From Mesorhizobium sp. M00.F.Ca.ET.216.01.1.1 (GTDB lineage: Bacteria; Pseudomonadota; Alphaproteobacteria; Rhizobiales; Rhizobiaceae): a stretch of DNA of 64,000 nt. Position numbers and translations under genes: made by a program. The DNA lies in NCBI RefSeq assembly GCF_004010325.2, contig NZ_SADR02000001.1:206239-270238 (forward strand), written 5' to 3'. The notes under the pieces were generated by a model, which was not told the origin of the DNA, did no database searches, and worked only from the letters and a program-made list of their open reading frames with translations. How positions within the stretch are numbered: position 1 is the stretch's first letter; every line of letters starts with the position of its first letter. Positions 31,418 to 41,164 of this stretch are shown here, in pieces.

Positions 31418-31441
31418 CTTCCGGGCCCCATGGCCCGGAAG
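31418..31441. terminator. Hairpin between bamA and lpxD (attenuator or processing site)
   Basis: CTTCCGGGCC / GGCCCGGAAG, a perfect ten-base stem with a four-base loop. It sits 16 bases after the bamA stop codon and 36 bases before the lpxD start on the minus strand. It has no T run, so it is more likely a transcript-stability or partial-termination structure lowering lpxD-lpxB expression relative to bamA. Confidence 0.6.
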
Positions 31442-31457
31442 CATCATTACCCGCGGA

Positions 31458-33815
31458 TCAGAAGCGGGTCGAGATGCCGAAGTTGAATTCCTGCACGTCG
31501 TCAGTCTTTTCCTTTTTGACCGGAACCGCATAGTCGATGCGGATTGGACCAAAGGGGGATGCCCACATCAGGCCGACACCGACCGAAGCGCGCCACTCCA
31601 TGTCGGCGCTCGATTGCTCCACCAGAGATTGATCGGCAATCTTGCTGCCATAGAGCGTCGCAGCATCGGCGAAGACCGCCCCGCGCAAACCGAAGCTCTC
31701 CGGAATGACCGGCAGCGGGAACTGGGCTTCCGCCGAGGCGTTGAAGTACGTAGTGCCGCCGAGATGGTCACTGTTGTTGTCGGAGGCAACCGGGCCAATG
31801 CCGCCATAGGCAAAGCCGCGGATCATGCGGTCGCTGCTCCGGAAATGGTCAAAAATACGCAGACCGTCAGAGCCGTAGCTCTCGACGTGGCCGGCGCCGC
31901 CGGAGATCAGGCCGACCAGATCCAGTTGCTCCGACAGCGTTTGGTAGACGCTGCCGCGGCCCGTAACCTTGACGAATTTGGCGTCACCGCCAAGGCCGGC
32001 CACTTCTGTGCTGACGTTGGCGTAGATGCCTTCATGCGGGTTCTTCATGTCGTCGATGGTGTTGTAGACCAGACCGAGGCTGACCGACGACTTGAGCCAC
32101 GGGCTCTCGTCAATACCCTGAAGGATCGCTGTGGAGATGTCGCAGCCCGCGGCGGGATCGCAATCGTCATCGAGTTTATATTTCTCCTGAGCGATATTGT
32201 ATGCCAGCTGCGTGGAGATGTTATCGGTGATCGGCAAGCCGAAGCGAACTGTCGCTCCTACCGTCTCGCTATCGTAGTCGTCGTAGTTCCTAGTCTGCTG
32301 GTAGACATCGAAGCCGGCAGCGATGCGGCGCCCGAGGAAATACGGCTCGGTGAAGGAGAAGCTGTAGTCGCGCGAATCCTTGCCGCCGCCCGCCGCGATC
32401 TTGATGAACTGGCCACGGCCGAGGAAGTTGCGCTCGGTGATCGATCCTTCGACGGACGGCCCGGGTGTGTCGCCGCCGGTTGAATAGCCGGCGCCGACCG
32501 AGAACTCGCCGGTCGATTTTTCGACCACGTCAACCACCAGCACGACCTGGTCGGGCTGGGAGCCGGGTACCGTGGAGATGTCGACTTTTTCAAAATAGTC
32601 GAGCGCTTCCAGCCGCTTCTTCGCGCGCTGGATGAGAACTTGGTTGAAAGCGTCGCCTTCGCTGACATCGAATTCGCGGCGAATGACATAGTCGCGCGTC
32701 CGGTCGTTGCCGCGAATCTCGATGCGCTCGACATAGGCCTTGGTGCCCTGGTCGATCGTATAGACAACCGAAATGGTGTGGTTCTCGAAATTGCGGTCGC
32801 CCCGCGGCGTCACCTGGGCAAAGGCATAGCCGGAACCGGCGACCTTCTCGGTCAGCGCGATGATGGTGTCCTCGACATCCTTGGCGTTGTAGACGTCGCC
32901 CTTGTGGGTCTCGACCGCCGACTCCAGCGATTTGCTGTCGACCTCTGGGATGGTGCTCTCGACGCTGACGTCGCCGAAGGTGTAGCGCTCGCCTTCCTGC
33001 ACGGTGATGGTGACGGTGTATTTGTTCGTGGCATCGTCGAGCTCGCCGACCGCGGAGACGACCTGGAAGTCGGCATAACCGTGATTGTAATAGAAGCGGC
33101 GCAGCAGTTCCTGGTCGGCGCGCAGCTTGTCCTCGTCATAGACGTCGTCACGCAGCACGAACGACAGGATGGACGAGCGCTTGGTGGAGATGACATCGGC
33201 CAGGCGACGGCTCGAATAGGCGCTGTTGCCGACGAAATTGATCGCCGCGATCTGGGTGCGGCCGCCTTCGTTGATGTTGAAGACCACGTTCACGCGGTTG
33301 TCGCCGAGGTCCATGATCTGGGTGGTCACGGCGGCGTCGTCGCGGCCGATACGCCTGTAGGCGGCCTTGACCGCCTCGACGTCGGCATCGAGCGCCTGCT
33401 GCGAGAAGGTGCCGCGCGGCTTCAATTGGACCGCCGCCGCCAGCGCATTGTCCTTGAGCTTCTTGTTGCCCTGGAACAGGACCTGGTTCACGACCTGATA
33501 TTCGGAAACCTTGACGACCAGCGTCGAGCCGACCTGGTTGATCTGAACGTCCGAAAACAGCCCGGTGCCGAACAGCGCCTTGACCGCATCGTCGATATCG
33601 GAACTGGAAAAGGCCTTGCCGGGCTTGATCGTGATATAGTTGCGGATGGTGTCGGCATCGACACGCTGATTGCCGCTCACCTCGACCCTTGAAACGACAG
33701 CGGCCTCGGCTGCTGATGTGGCAACGAACTGCACTGCGAGCGCGCCTGGTACAACCAGAGCGGCAGACATAGCCACCGCAGACGCGGCGCTCAGAAACTT
33801 GGATGTTGCCTTCAT
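31458..33815 (-). CDS. bamA: Outer membrane protein assembly factor BamA
   Basis: Core of the BAM complex that folds beta-barrels into the outer membrane. A signal peptide (MKATSKFLSAASAVAMSAAL... to about AAEA) precedes five POTRA domains (about residues 40-430; first VVSRVEVSGNQRVDADTIRNYI) and a C-terminal Omp85 barrel with the IRGF motif (MIRGFAYGG) and terminal Phe (ISTRF). The mature start is set at ATG 33815; the frame continues to 33911 without family residues. Length is 785 residues, normal for Rhizobiales. It follows rseP on the same strand. Confidence 0.95.
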   Translation of the reverse strand: MKATSKFLSAASAVAMSAALVVPGALAVQFVATSAAEAAVVSRVEVSGNQRVDADTIRNYITIKPGKAFSSSDIDDAVKALFGTGLFSDVQINQVGSTLVVKVSEYQVVNQVLFQGNKKLKDNALAAAVQLKPRGTFSQQALDADVEAVKAAYRRIGRDDAAVTTQIMDLGDNRVNVVFNINEGGRTQIAAINFVGNSAYSSRRLADVISTKRSSILSFVLRDDVYDEDKLRADQELLRRFYYNHGYADFQVVSAVGELDDATNKYTVTITVQEGERYTFGDVSVESTIPEVDSKSLESAVETHKGDVYNAKDVEDTIIALTEKVAGSGYAFAQVTPRGDRNFENHTISVVYTIDQGTKAYVERIEIRGNDRTRDYVIRREFDVSEGDAFNQVLIQRAKKRLEALDYFEKVDISTVPGSQPDQVVLVVDVVEKSTGEFSVGAGYSTGGDTPGPSVEGSITERNFLGRGQFIKIAAGGGKDSRDYSFSFTEPYFLGRRIAAGFDVYQQTRNYDDYDSETVGATVRFGLPITDNISTQLAYNIAQEKYKLDDDCDPAAGCDISTAILQGIDESPWLKSSVSLGLVYNTIDDMKNPHEGIYANVSTEVAGLGGDAKFVKVTGRGSVYQTLSEQLDLVGLISGGAGHVESYGSDGLRIFDHFRSSDRMIRGFAYGGIGPVASDNNSDHLGGTTYFNASAEAQFPLPVIPESFGLRGAVFADAATLYGSKIADQSLVEQSSADMEWRASVGVGLMWASPFGPIRIDYAVPVKKEKTDDVQEFNFGISTRF

Positions 33816-34032
33816 CGGGCTTTTGTACCTTTTCTCGAAGTCCCCACGGCGAGAAAACCGGACGTGCGGTAATTTCTCGTACCGTATTAACCGGATTTTC
33901 CCTACACGCAAGGCTTCTGGTTAATTTGTATTTACTTAACCCTGGTGCGTGGCTTTCGCGTCACGCATATCCCCACGCATGGTAAACGGCGTCTCAACAT
34001 TGGTCGTGCCGAAGCCAAATTCCTTCATGATT

Positions 34033-35175
34033 TCAGCACCCAAACAGATCGTTCCAGAAAACGAAGCCCATAAATCCCAGCACCAGAATCAAGCCGGCCC
34101 GGTAGCCCATCTCCATCATCCGTTCAGACACCGGACGCCGGATGACCGCCTCGATGCCGTAGAACAACAGGTGACCGCCGTCGAGTGGGGGAATCGGCAG
34201 AAGGTTGAGAATCCCTATACCGACCGACAGCAAGGCAACAAGTTGCACCAGCCACTCGAAGCCCAGTTTCGCCGCCTTGCCGGCCATGTCGGCGATCTTC
34301 ACGGGACCACCAAGCTGGCACTTGTCTTCGCGGCCGACGACGAACCGCTTCAGGAACTGGCCGGTGCGCTGAATGATGTGGCCGGTTTCCTCGACGGCGG
34401 CCCCTACCGCCCCGACCGGACTGTAGGTGATCTGCCTGGGTTGGCCGAGTTCCTTGTTGTTGACGACGCCGATCACGGCCACCTTGACCTTGTTGCCCAG
34501 CGCGTCCTGCTGTTCCATCAGCCGCGGCGTTGCGGTTACGGTGATCTCCTTGCCGCCACGCAGCATGGTGAAGGTGATGGTGTCACCGGCCCGACCTGAA
34601 ACCAGGCGCTGCACATCGCCGAACGTCTCGACCTTGCTGCCGTCCACGGCGACGAACCGGTCGCCTGGCAGGATGCCGGCCGCCGCCGCCGGGCTGTCGG
34701 CAGTGACTGCGGCCACCGTCGGCTCCAGGACAGGGCGGCCATAGACGGAAAACAAAACGGCAAAGACCGCGATCGTCAGCAGGAAATTGAACAGCGGCCC
34801 GGCAGCCACGGTCGCCGCGCGTTTCCAGATCGGTTGCGTGTGGAACGCAACCTTGCGTTCGGCATCTGTCAGCGTTTCGATGTCTTCGGCACTGGGCTGG
34901 CTCGACGTGGCATTCATGTCGCCGACGAACTTGACATAGCCGCCGAGCGGAATGGCGCAGAGCTTCCAGCGCGTGCCGTGGCTGTCATTGAAGCCGAACA
35001 GCTCGGGGCCGAAGCCGATCGAAAAGGCCTTCACGCCAATGCCGCACCAGCGGCCAACGAGGTAGTGGCCCATTTCGTGGACGAAGACGACCACGGTCAG
35101 CACGAACAGGAAAGGCACCAGCGTACCGAGGACAAAGCCCTCAGTGCCGAAAGCCGCGTGAAGAATGTCGTTCAA
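34033..35175 (-). CDS. rseP: RIP site-2 metalloprotease RseP
   Basis: Intramembrane zinc protease cleaving anti-sigma factors and remnant signal peptides. Seen: HExxH in VVFVHEMGHYLVGRWCGI in the first helix, one PDZ region (about residues 130-220; ADSPAAAAGILPGDRFVAVDG), and the C-terminal catalytic LNLLPIPPLDGGHLLFYG. Length is 380 residues. The start is a TTG at 35175 with GAGGG seven bases upstream. It lies between cdsA and bamA in the standard order, preceded by a repeat-filled 162-base gap. Confidence 0.94.
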   Translation of the reverse strand: MNDILHAAFGTEGFVLGTLVPFLFVLTVVVFVHEMGHYLVGRWCGIGVKAFSIGFGPELFGFNDSHGTRWKLCAIPLGGYVKFVGDMNATSSQPSAEDIETLTDAERKVAFHTQPIWKRAATVAAGPLFNFLLTIAVFAVLFSVYGRPVLEPTVAAVTADSPAAAAGILPGDRFVAVDGSKVETFGDVQRLVSGRAGDTITFTMLRGGKEITVTATPRLMEQQDALGNKVKVAVIGVVNNKELGQPRQITYSPVGAVGAAVEETGHIIQRTGQFLKRFVVGREDKCQLGGPVKIADMAGKAAKLGFEWLVQLVALLSVGIGILNLLPIPPLDGGHLLFYGIEAVIRRPVSERMMEMGYRAGLILVLGFMGFVFWNDLFGC

Positions 35176-35189
35176 TTCAAGCCCTCAAA

Positions 35190-35326
35190 TTCATCCACGG
35201 CCCACGTCTTCATCCACGGCCCAGGCCTTCATATATGGCCCAGTCACGCCGCGACTGTGACATCAATCCAGGCGAATCCGTGGCACACCCGGTTCTTCGC
35301 CTTCCAACCCGGTTCTTCGCCTTCCA
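35190..35326. repeat. Two short tandem repeats in the cdsA-rseP gap
   Basis: Three 19-base-period copies begin at 35190, 35209 and 35228 (TTCATCCACGGCCCA, twice exact, the third with two changes reading ATATATGG). Separately, ACCCGGTTCTTCGCCTTCCA is present twice in perfect tandem at 35287-35306 and 35307-35326. The repeats fill most of the 162-base space between two co-transcribed genes and are not coding. They suggest slippage-generated length variation. Confidence 0.9.
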
Positions 35327-35337
35327 ACAATGTTCAT

Positions 35338-36153
35338 TCAAGCCGGAAACAGCCCCTGCGCCGGATGGTCGGCGGTCGCCGAGATCCAGCCAATGACGTA
35401 TAGGGCGAAAGCCGCCGCGACAAGCCCATCCACCCTGTCCATGACGCCGCCGTGGCCTGGGATCAGCGCGCTGGAATCCTTGCAGCCGTGGCGGCGCTTG
35501 ACCCATGATTCGAAAAGGTCGCCGGCCTGCGCGACGATCGACAGCACAAGCGCGATCAGGCCAAGGACGGCAAGATTGCCGGCGCTGGCCGCGGCCGCCA
35601 AAAGCAGCCCGGCGATCACGCCGCCAACGGCGCCGCCGAGCGCTCCGCTCCGCGTCTTGCCGGGTGATATCGCCGGCGCCAGCCGCGGGCCGCCGACAGC
35701 GCGACCGACGAAATAGGCAAAGATGTCGGTTGCCCATACCACCGCGAACAGGAACAGGATCGCAAGCAAGCCGGAGTGGTCGCCATCGCGCAGCAGCGCC
35801 AGCGAGAGGCCGGAAACAACCGCATAGGCAAGGCCGGATGCATCCCACTGCGATGCCCCGCGCAGTCGAGAAGCGACAGCGGTGGTCACAACCACGGTTA
35901 TGGCAAGCAACAGCAGCCAGGACGCCGGCAGGCCGGCAATCAAGGCGCCGAAGAAGACCAGAAACAATGCTTCTGGCAGGAATCCGAGGCTCCCGCCGGC
36001 GGCCGGGCGGGACATACGCATCCATTCATAGAAGATCGCTGCCGACATGCCGGCGCAAAGCAAGCGGAACCACAACCCGCCAAGCCAGGTCAGCACGAGG
36101 GCGACGGCGGCCAGCACGACAGCCGAGACAACGCGAAGCTGGAGATTGCTCAT
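35338..36153 (-). CDS. cdsA: Phosphatidate cytidylyltransferase
   Basis: Makes CDP-diacylglycerol for phospholipid synthesis. Polytopic protein of 271 residues with the CDP-DAG synthase signature near the C terminus (SWVKRRHGCKDSSALIPGHGGVMDRVDGLVAA). The frame continues to 36273 with Arg-rich sequence, so the ATG at 36153 (MSNLQLRVVSAVVLAAVAL) is the start. It lies 11 bases after uppS. Confidence 0.94.
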   Translation of the reverse strand: MSNLQLRVVSAVVLAAVALVLTWLGGLWFRLLCAGMSAAIFYEWMRMSRPAAGGSLGFLPEALFLVFFGALIAGLPASWLLLLAITVVVTTAVASRLRGASQWDASGLAYAVVSGLSLALLRDGDHSGLLAILFLFAVVWATDIFAYFVGRAVGGPRLAPAISPGKTRSGALGGAVGGVIAGLLLAAAASAGNLAVLGLIALVLSIVAQAGDLFESWVKRRHGCKDSSALIPGHGGVMDRVDGLVAAAFALYVIGWISATADHPAQGLFPA

Positions 36154-36164
36154 CCCGGCGCCGA

Positions 36165-36884
36165 TCACGAAGCGACGTCTTGGGCGGCAAGTCCGCCAAA
36201 ACGACGTTCGCGGCCGGCGAAATCGCGCAGCGCGTCGGCGAGGTGCTCGCGGCTGAAATCGGGCCAGTAGCAAGGCAGGAAGACGAGTTCGCTATAGGCT
36301 GCCTGCCACAAAAGGAAGTTCGACAGCCGAAGCTCGCCGCTGGTGCGGATGACCAGTTCCGGGTCGGGAATGCCTTCGGAGTCGAGAGAGCCGGCAAAAG
36401 ATTCGGCCGTGATCGCCTCGCTGTCGATCTCGCCGCGCGCCACCGCTGCAGCGAGCTTGCGCGCTGTGCGCACAATCTCGTCGCGTCCGCCATAGTTGAA
36501 GGCGATGATCAGGGTCAGCGCCGTGTTGAGGGCGGTCAGCGATTCGGCCTCTTCCAGCAGGCCCCTGATATCGGGCTGCAGCCCTGCCCTGTCGCCGATG
36601 GTCCTGACCCGCACCCCATTCTGGTGCAGCTCGGCAAGATCGCGGCGGATGAACAGTTTTAGCAGGCCCATAAGGTCGCTGACCTCGGATTTCGGTCGCG
36701 ACCAGTTTTCCGAGGAGAAGGCGTAGACGGTCAGGAACGAGATGCCGAGGGCGGGAGCGGCGCGCACCGTCTTGCGCAGCGCCTCGACGCCGGCGCGATG
36801 GCCAGCAAGCCGCGGCAGACCGCGCGCCTTGGCCCAGCGTCCATTTCCATCCATGATAATCGCGACATGCGCGGGCGTTGCCAT
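36165..36884 (-). CDS. uppS: Isoprenyl transferase (undecaprenyl diphosphate synthase)
   Basis: Cis-prenyltransferase making the undecaprenyl diphosphate carrier for peptidoglycan and O-antigen. Seen: [26 protein letters not shown] (catalytic Asp in MDGNGRW), [15 protein letters not shown], and [29 protein letters not shown]. Length is 239 residues. It lies between frr and cdsA in the usual order. No strong ribosome-binding site is visible before ATG 36884. Confidence 0.95.
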   Translation of the reverse strand: MATPAHVAIIMDGNGRWAKARGLPRLAGHRAGVEALRKTVRAAPALGISFLTVYAFSSENWSRPKSEVSDLMGLLKLFIRRDLAELHQNGVRVRTIGDRAGLQPDIRGLLEEAESLTALNTALTLIIAFNYGGRDEIVRTARKLAAAVARGEIDSEAITAESFAGSLDSEGIPDPELVIRTSGELRLSNFLLWQAAYSELVFLPCYWPDFSREHLADALRDFAGRERRFGGLAAQDVAS

Positions 36885-36919
36885 ATTTTCGCTTTCGGGC
36901 CGGCCGGTGAGGACCGACC

Positions 36920-37474
36920 CTAAACCTGCATGATTTCAGCTTCCTTATCGGAAAGCAGGTGGTCGATGGTACTGATCATCTCGTCGGTAAGCTTCTGGAC
37001 TTGATCGGCGCGCTTGCGATGATCGTCCTCGCTGATGTCACCGTCCTTTTCCGCCTTCTTGAGAAAGTCCATGCCGTCACGGCGGACGTGGCGCACGGCG
37101 ACGCGGGCATTCTCGGCATAGCCGTGCGAGATCTTGACCAGCTCCTTGCGGCGCTGTTCGTTGAGCTCGGGCAGCGGAATCCTCAGGTTGGTGCCATCTA
37201 CAATCGGATTGAAGCCGAGGTTGGACTCGCGGATGGCGCGATCGACTGCGCCGACCATCGACTTGTCCCAAACCGAAACCGAAATCATGCGCGGCTCCGG
37301 GACCGACACGTTCGCCACTTGGTTGATCGGCATGGTCGTGCCATAGGCCTGGACCTGTATCGCATCGAGCAGGTTGCTGGAGGCGCGGCCGGTGCGCAGC
37401 GACGCCAGGTCGTGCCGGAATGCAGCGATCGCCCCATCCATGCGCCGCTTGAGATCGTCATGCTCACCACTCAT
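36920..37474 (-). CDS. frr: Ribosome recycling factor
   Basis: Releases ribosomes from mRNA after termination, with EF-G. Full-length family match: [71 protein letters not shown] and the C-terminal coiled coil. Two ATGs lie close (37480, 37474). GAGGAG touches the first but is six bases from the second, so 37474 is chosen. It follows pyrH as in most bacteria. Confidence 0.96.
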   Translation of the reverse strand: MSGEHDDLKRRMDGAIAAFRHDLASLRTGRASSNLLDAIQVQAYGTTMPINQVANVSVPEPRMISVSVWDKSMVGAVDRAIRESNLGFNPIVDGTNLRIPLPELNEQRRKELVKISHGYAENARVAVRHVRRDGMDFLKKAEKDGDISEDDHRKRADQVQKLTDEMISTIDHLLSDKEAEIMQV

Positions 37475-37562
37475 CGTCATCTCCTCGACCCGTTTGCCGG
37501 GTTCACTGTTGTCTTCGAGACTTGCTCCGAAACCGGCTCACCCTTCGGGGGCGAGTTCCGGA

Positions 37563-38285
37563 TCAATCGTCCGCGACGACCGTACAACGGCCGCCGCCCC
37601 GCAGGATATCGCCGAAACCACCCTTCTCGTGGATCGAATAGACGATTATCGGAATGTTATTTTCGCGCGCAAGTGCAATCGCGGCCGTATCCATGATCGA
37701 AAGGCCGCGTTTTATGACTTCGGCATGGGTGATGCGCTCGAAACGGGTCGCAGTCGGGTCCTTCTTGGGATCGGCCGAATAGACACCGTCGACTTGGGTG
37801 CCCTTGAACAGAGCGTCGGCGCCGATTTCCGCGGCGCGGAGCGCTGCCGCCGAATCGGTGGTGAAGAACGGGTTGCCGGTGCCGCCGGCGAAGATGACGA
37901 CCTTGCCCTGGTTCATATAGGCGGTCGCCTGGCGCTGGGAAAAGCTCTCGCAAAGCTCGGGCATGGCGATGGCCGACAGGACCACCGCGTCGACGCCGAT
38001 CTTGTTCAGCGAAGTGCGCAGCGCCAGTGAATTGATGACCGTGGCAAGCATGCCCATGTGGTCGCCGGTGACGCGGTCGCCGCCCTTGGATGCAACAGCC
38101 ACACCGCGAAAGATGTTACCGCCGCCGATGACGACGCCGACCTCGATGCCCAACGCACGGGCCTCGGCGATGTCGGCGGCGATGCGGTCGACGACAGACA
38201 CATCGATGCCGAAATGCTGTTCGCCCATCAGCGCTTCGCCCGACGCTTTCAGCAAGACACGTCGGTAGAGGGGCTTCACCGTCAT
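37563..38285 (-). CDS. pyrH: UMP kinase
   Basis: Phosphorylates UMP to UDP; amino-acid-kinase fold. Seen: YRRVLLKASGEALMG, VGVVIGGGNIFRG, DHMGMLATVINSLAL, and GTGNPFFTTDSAAALRAAEIGADALFKGTQVDGVY. Length is 240 residues. The frame continues to 38399 without family residues. In most bacteria tsf lies just upstream; here tsf is more than 8 kb away at 46792-47715, with inserted genes between. Confidence 0.96.
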   Translation of the reverse strand: MTVKPLYRRVLLKASGEALMGEQHFGIDVSVVDRIAADIAEARALGIEVGVVIGGGNIFRGVAVASKGGDRVTGDHMGMLATVINSLALRTSLNKIGVDAVVLSAIAMPELCESFSQRQATAYMNQGKVVIFAGGTGNPFFTTDSAAALRAAEIGADALFKGTQVDGVYSADPKKDPTATRFERITHAEVIKRGLSIMDTAAIALARENNIPIIVYSIHEKGGFGDILRGGGRCTVVADD

Positions 38286-38381
38286 CTGGTCCTCGTCATT
38301 GTGCGTGTAACGCGCTCGGGGTGGCAGCCTCGCGCCGGCGCCGAAGGAAACACTGGCGCGATGCCGCGTTCCGATACACGA

Positions 38382-38409
38382 AGGCCGCCGCGATGTCACG
38401 CGGCGGCCT
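38382..38409 (-). terminator. Strong hairpin after the aldo/keto reductase gene
   Basis: AGGCCGCCGCG / CGCGGCGGCCT, a perfect 11-base stem with a six-base loop, 34 bases beyond the reductase stop on the minus strand and upstream of pyrH. The sequence after it on the minus strand begins TCGTG, so the T run is poor. Termination is likely but not certain. Confidence 0.65.
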
Positions 38410-38442
38410 GCTGCAATTTCCGGCTATCGCCCTTGCGGCCGA

Positions 38443-39552
38443 TCAGCTGCCGTTGATGCTGACGGCTTCGCCCTCGACAAGCACGGGCGGCGCATACCCG
38501 GAAGGCTTGTCGCCGGTCACGGCCCCGCCGGTGACCCGGACCTGTATCTCGGAGCCGAAATACGAATGGGGAAATGGGACTGAAGGCTTGCTGACCGCAT
38601 CCAGCCTGGCGCGAAGATCGACGGGGATCGAGAAGTCCAGCGCCCCGAGATTGTCCTGCATCTGCCCCCGCTTGGTGGCTCCGAGGATCACGCTAGCGAT
38701 CCCTGGCTGCGTCGCCACCCAGTTCAAGGCGACCTGGGCCATGCTGCGGCCAAGTTCGGCGGCGACGCTTTCGAGTTCGGCCACGATTTCCCAGTTGCGT
38801 TGCGTGAATCTCTGGAAGCCCGGATGGGTGGTATTGCGGAAACCATCGAGGCGCCCGGCATTTCCGGCCTGCGTGGGACGATATTTGCCGCTGAGCAGCC
38901 CGCTGGCCAGCGGACTCCAAACCATGATGCCCGCCCCGTGACGTGTGCCGAAGGGTACAAATTCGTGCTCGATCGTGCGCTCGGCGAGCGAATATTCGAG
39001 CTGCAGGGCCGAAACCGGCTCGTAGCCGCGCAATTCGGCGATCGCCTGCACGCGGCCCGCATACCATCCCGGCACGTCGGACAGGCCGACATGACGCACC
39101 TTGCCTGCGCGGACGAGATCATCCAGCGTGCGCAGGACCTCTTCGGCCGGTGTCAGCCTGTCCCAGACATGCAAGAGATAGAGGTCGATATAGTCGGTGC
39201 CCAACCGGTTAAGCGAAGCCTCGACCGCGCGCATGATGTTCTTGCGCCCGTTGCCGCCCGCATTCGGATTGCCCGGCTCCGTATTCATGGTGAACTTGGT
39301 GGCGATCACCGCCTTGTCACGCAACCCGCGCTCGGCGACGAATTCCCCCAGCCAGGTCTCGCTGGTGCCGCCGGTATAAAGGTCTGCGGTATCGAAGAAA
39401 TTACCGCCTGCCTCGACATATGCGTCGAACATTGCGCGGGCAGTTTCCTTGTCCGCTCCCCAGCCCAATTCGGTACCGAAGGTCATCGTACCCAGCGCCA
39501 GCCGGCTTACCCTGAGGCCGCTGTTGCCGAGATTGTAATAATTCATTGTCAT
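38443..39552 (-). CDS. Aldo/keto reductase
   Basis: NADPH-dependent oxidoreductase of the AKR superfamily, in the group containing YajO/Tas-like proteins. The catalytic residues are in place: Asp and Tyr in NFFDTADLYTGGTSE, Lys in VIATKFTM and His in LYLLHVWDRLTP. NADP-binding VILGATKRGQMQDNLGAL lies near the end. Length is 369 residues, with a C-terminal extension (after FPHSYF) of about 35 residues. It is downstream of the NTF2-like gene on the same strand; the pair is divergent from the LysR regulator. The substrate is unknown. Confidence 0.9.
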   Translation of the reverse strand: MTMNYYNLGNSGLRVSRLALGTMTFGTELGWGADKETARAMFDAYVEAGGNFFDTADLYTGGTSETWLGEFVAERGLRDKAVIATKFTMNTEPGNPNAGGNGRKNIMRAVEASLNRLGTDYIDLYLLHVWDRLTPAEEVLRTLDDLVRAGKVRHVGLSDVPGWYAGRVQAIAELRGYEPVSALQLEYSLAERTIEHEFVPFGTRHGAGIMVWSPLASGLLSGKYRPTQAGNAGRLDGFRNTTHPGFQRFTQRNWEIVAELESVAAELGRSMAQVALNWVATQPGIASVILGATKRGQMQDNLGALDFSIPVDLRARLDAVSKPSVPFPHSYFGSEIQVRVTGGAVTGDKPSGYAPPVLVEGEAVSINGS

Positions 39553-39590
39553 GACATCGTCCTTTCCTGATCTTTGACGCTAGCTGGCGC

Positions 39591-40124
39591 TCAATGGCCT
39601 GGAGTGGCCTTGACCCATGGGTTGCCGCGCTCATGCGTCATGCGGAATGTGAAGCCGTCGACTTTCCAGCCCGCGCTGGAACGGATCAGATGGTGCTCGT
39701 AGGTGCCCCAGACTTCCCAGAGCGGGTCGCCATTGCCTTCCATCCGGTTCCAGGCGTAGCCGTTCGACAGAAGAGTAGCGCTGTCGCCGTCGATGGCGAC
39801 CTGGTGGTTGGTGCGCAGGTGCAGGCTTGTCTTGTTGCCCTTCAGGTTCGCCGCCCAGGTCCCGATCAGATCGTCCGAGGCAATGGTGGCTGAAGGCTGT
39901 CCGCTCAAGCTGCTGAAGTCGACCGTGACGCGGTCGGCGAAATAGCTACGGGCGAGTGGCCAATCCTGCGCGTCGACGGCGCGGTCGATGGCGTCGGCGA
40001 TGCGGATGACGGCGCGCTCATCGGCGAAAGCTTCCAGCCGGGAGAGAGCCGGCTCCGCCCCGCCGGCATCGAATGGCGCGAGGGCAACGCCCGCCGCGAG
40101 GGCAATGTGTTTCAATGCATTCAT
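39591..40124 (-). CDS. Secreted NTF2/SnoaL-like domain protein
   Basis: 177 residues with an apparent signal peptide (MNALKHIALAAGVALAPFDAGGA) and one NTF2-like cone-barrel domain: IADAIDRAVDAQDWPLARSYFADRVTVDFSS, then LHLRTNHQVAIDGDSATLLSNGYAWN and YEHHLIRSSAGWKVDGFTF. Such domains are found in ketosteroid-isomerase-like enzymes and in non-catalytic binding proteins, so no reaction is assigned. It is the first gene of a pair with the aldo/keto reductase and divergent from LysR. Confidence 0.82.
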   Translation of the reverse strand: MNALKHIALAAGVALAPFDAGGAEPALSRLEAFADERAVIRIADAIDRAVDAQDWPLARSYFADRVTVDFSSLSGQPSATIASDDLIGTWAANLKGNKTSLHLRTNHQVAIDGDSATLLSNGYAWNRMEGNGDPLWEVWGTYEHHLIRSSAGWKVDGFTFRMTHERGNPWVKATPGH

Positions 40125-40237
40125 GTCTCTTCTCCATTGCGCGCCTGCGCAACGGCAGGCTGGGAATACAAATGGACCCGTTTGCCCTCATCGATAAGAT
40201 TGCATTGTTTGCATGGACTATGCGATATTACTCATGA

Positions 40238-41164
40238 ATGGATCGCGACCTGCTCAGCCACCTACCGGTCGTCGTCGCCGTTGCCCGGCGCGGCGGTTTT
40301 GCGCTGGCCGCGGCCGAACTCGGCATGAGCCCATCGGCGGTCAGCCATGCGGTGCGACTGGTCGAGGAGCGGATCGGTCAACCCCTGTTCGCGCGCACGA
40401 CGCGCAGCGTCTCGCTGACGGAAGCCGGCAAGGCACTGGTGGAGACGGCGGCCCCTGCCCTGCAGGACATTGCCGAGCGGATGGACCGCATCCGCGGGAT
40501 CCGTGGCCGCCCGGCTGGCCTGCTCAGGATCAACGTCTCCCACATCGCGATCCCTATGGCGGTGACGCCTGTAGTGGCGGCAATGGCTGAACGCTATCCC
40601 GACGTGACTGTCGAGCTGTTCGCCGATCAGGGGCTCGTCGATATAGTCGGGGAAGGTTTCGACGCCGGCATCAGGCTGGGCGAAATGATCGCGCGGGACA
40701 TGGTCGCGGTCCGGCTTACGCCAGCGTTCAGCGTCATGATCGTCGCTTCACCCGCCTATATCGGGCGCAATGGCCGCCCTGCCAGCGTGGCCGATCTCGC
40801 AAACCACAACTGTATCGGCTACCGGCTCGTGCGCAGCGGAGCACTCTATCGCTGGGACCTACGGGAGGACGGCAAGGACGTCGTCGTCGAGACGGGCGGG
40901 ACGGCCATCGTCACGGATTCGCTCGCAGCAATCGATCTCGCGCTCGCCGGAGTGGGACTTGCCTATGTGTTCGAGCCGCTGGCGCGCGCCCATGTCGCCG
41001 CCGGCCGCCTCGTGCAGGTTCTGCCGCAATCGGCGATCGAGGAGCCCGGACTGTTCCTCTATTTCCCCAGACGGTCCGCGATGGCGCCGAAGCTTCGGGC
41101 CTTCATCGACACCGCACAAGAAATCGGCCGGGCATCCTCGCGGACACCCGGCCGAGCTGCCTGA
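40238..41164 (+). CDS. LysR family transcriptional regulator
   Basis: 308 residues. The N-terminal winged helix-turn-helix reads LPVVVAVARRGGFALAAAELGMSPSAVSHAVRLVEERIGQPLFARTTRSVSLTEAG, of the group regulating oxidoreductases. The C-terminal effector domain is full length. It is divergent from the NTF2-like/reductase pair across 113 bases, so those genes are the probable targets. Its last 84 bases are repeated, diverged and frameshifted, at 46633-46715. Confidence 0.92.
   Translation: MDRDLLSHLPVVVAVARRGGFALAAAELGMSPSAVSHAVRLVEERIGQPLFARTTRSVSLTEAGKALVETAAPALQDIAERMDRIRGIRGRPAGLLRINVSHIAIPMAVTPVVAAMAERYPDVTVELFADQGLVDIVGEGFDAGIRLGEMIARDMVAVRLTPAFSVMIVASPAYIGRNGRPASVADLANHNCIGYRLVRSGALYRWDLREDGKDVVVETGGTAIVTDSLAAIDLALAGVGLAYVFEPLARAHVAAGRLVQVLPQSAIEEPGLFLYFPRRSAMAPKLRAFIDTAQEIGRASSRTPGRAA

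Noticed and set aside
35190-35326. CRISPR-like array
   Set aside because: Repeats are directly tandem with 4-base or no spacers, only two or three copies, and no cas genes.
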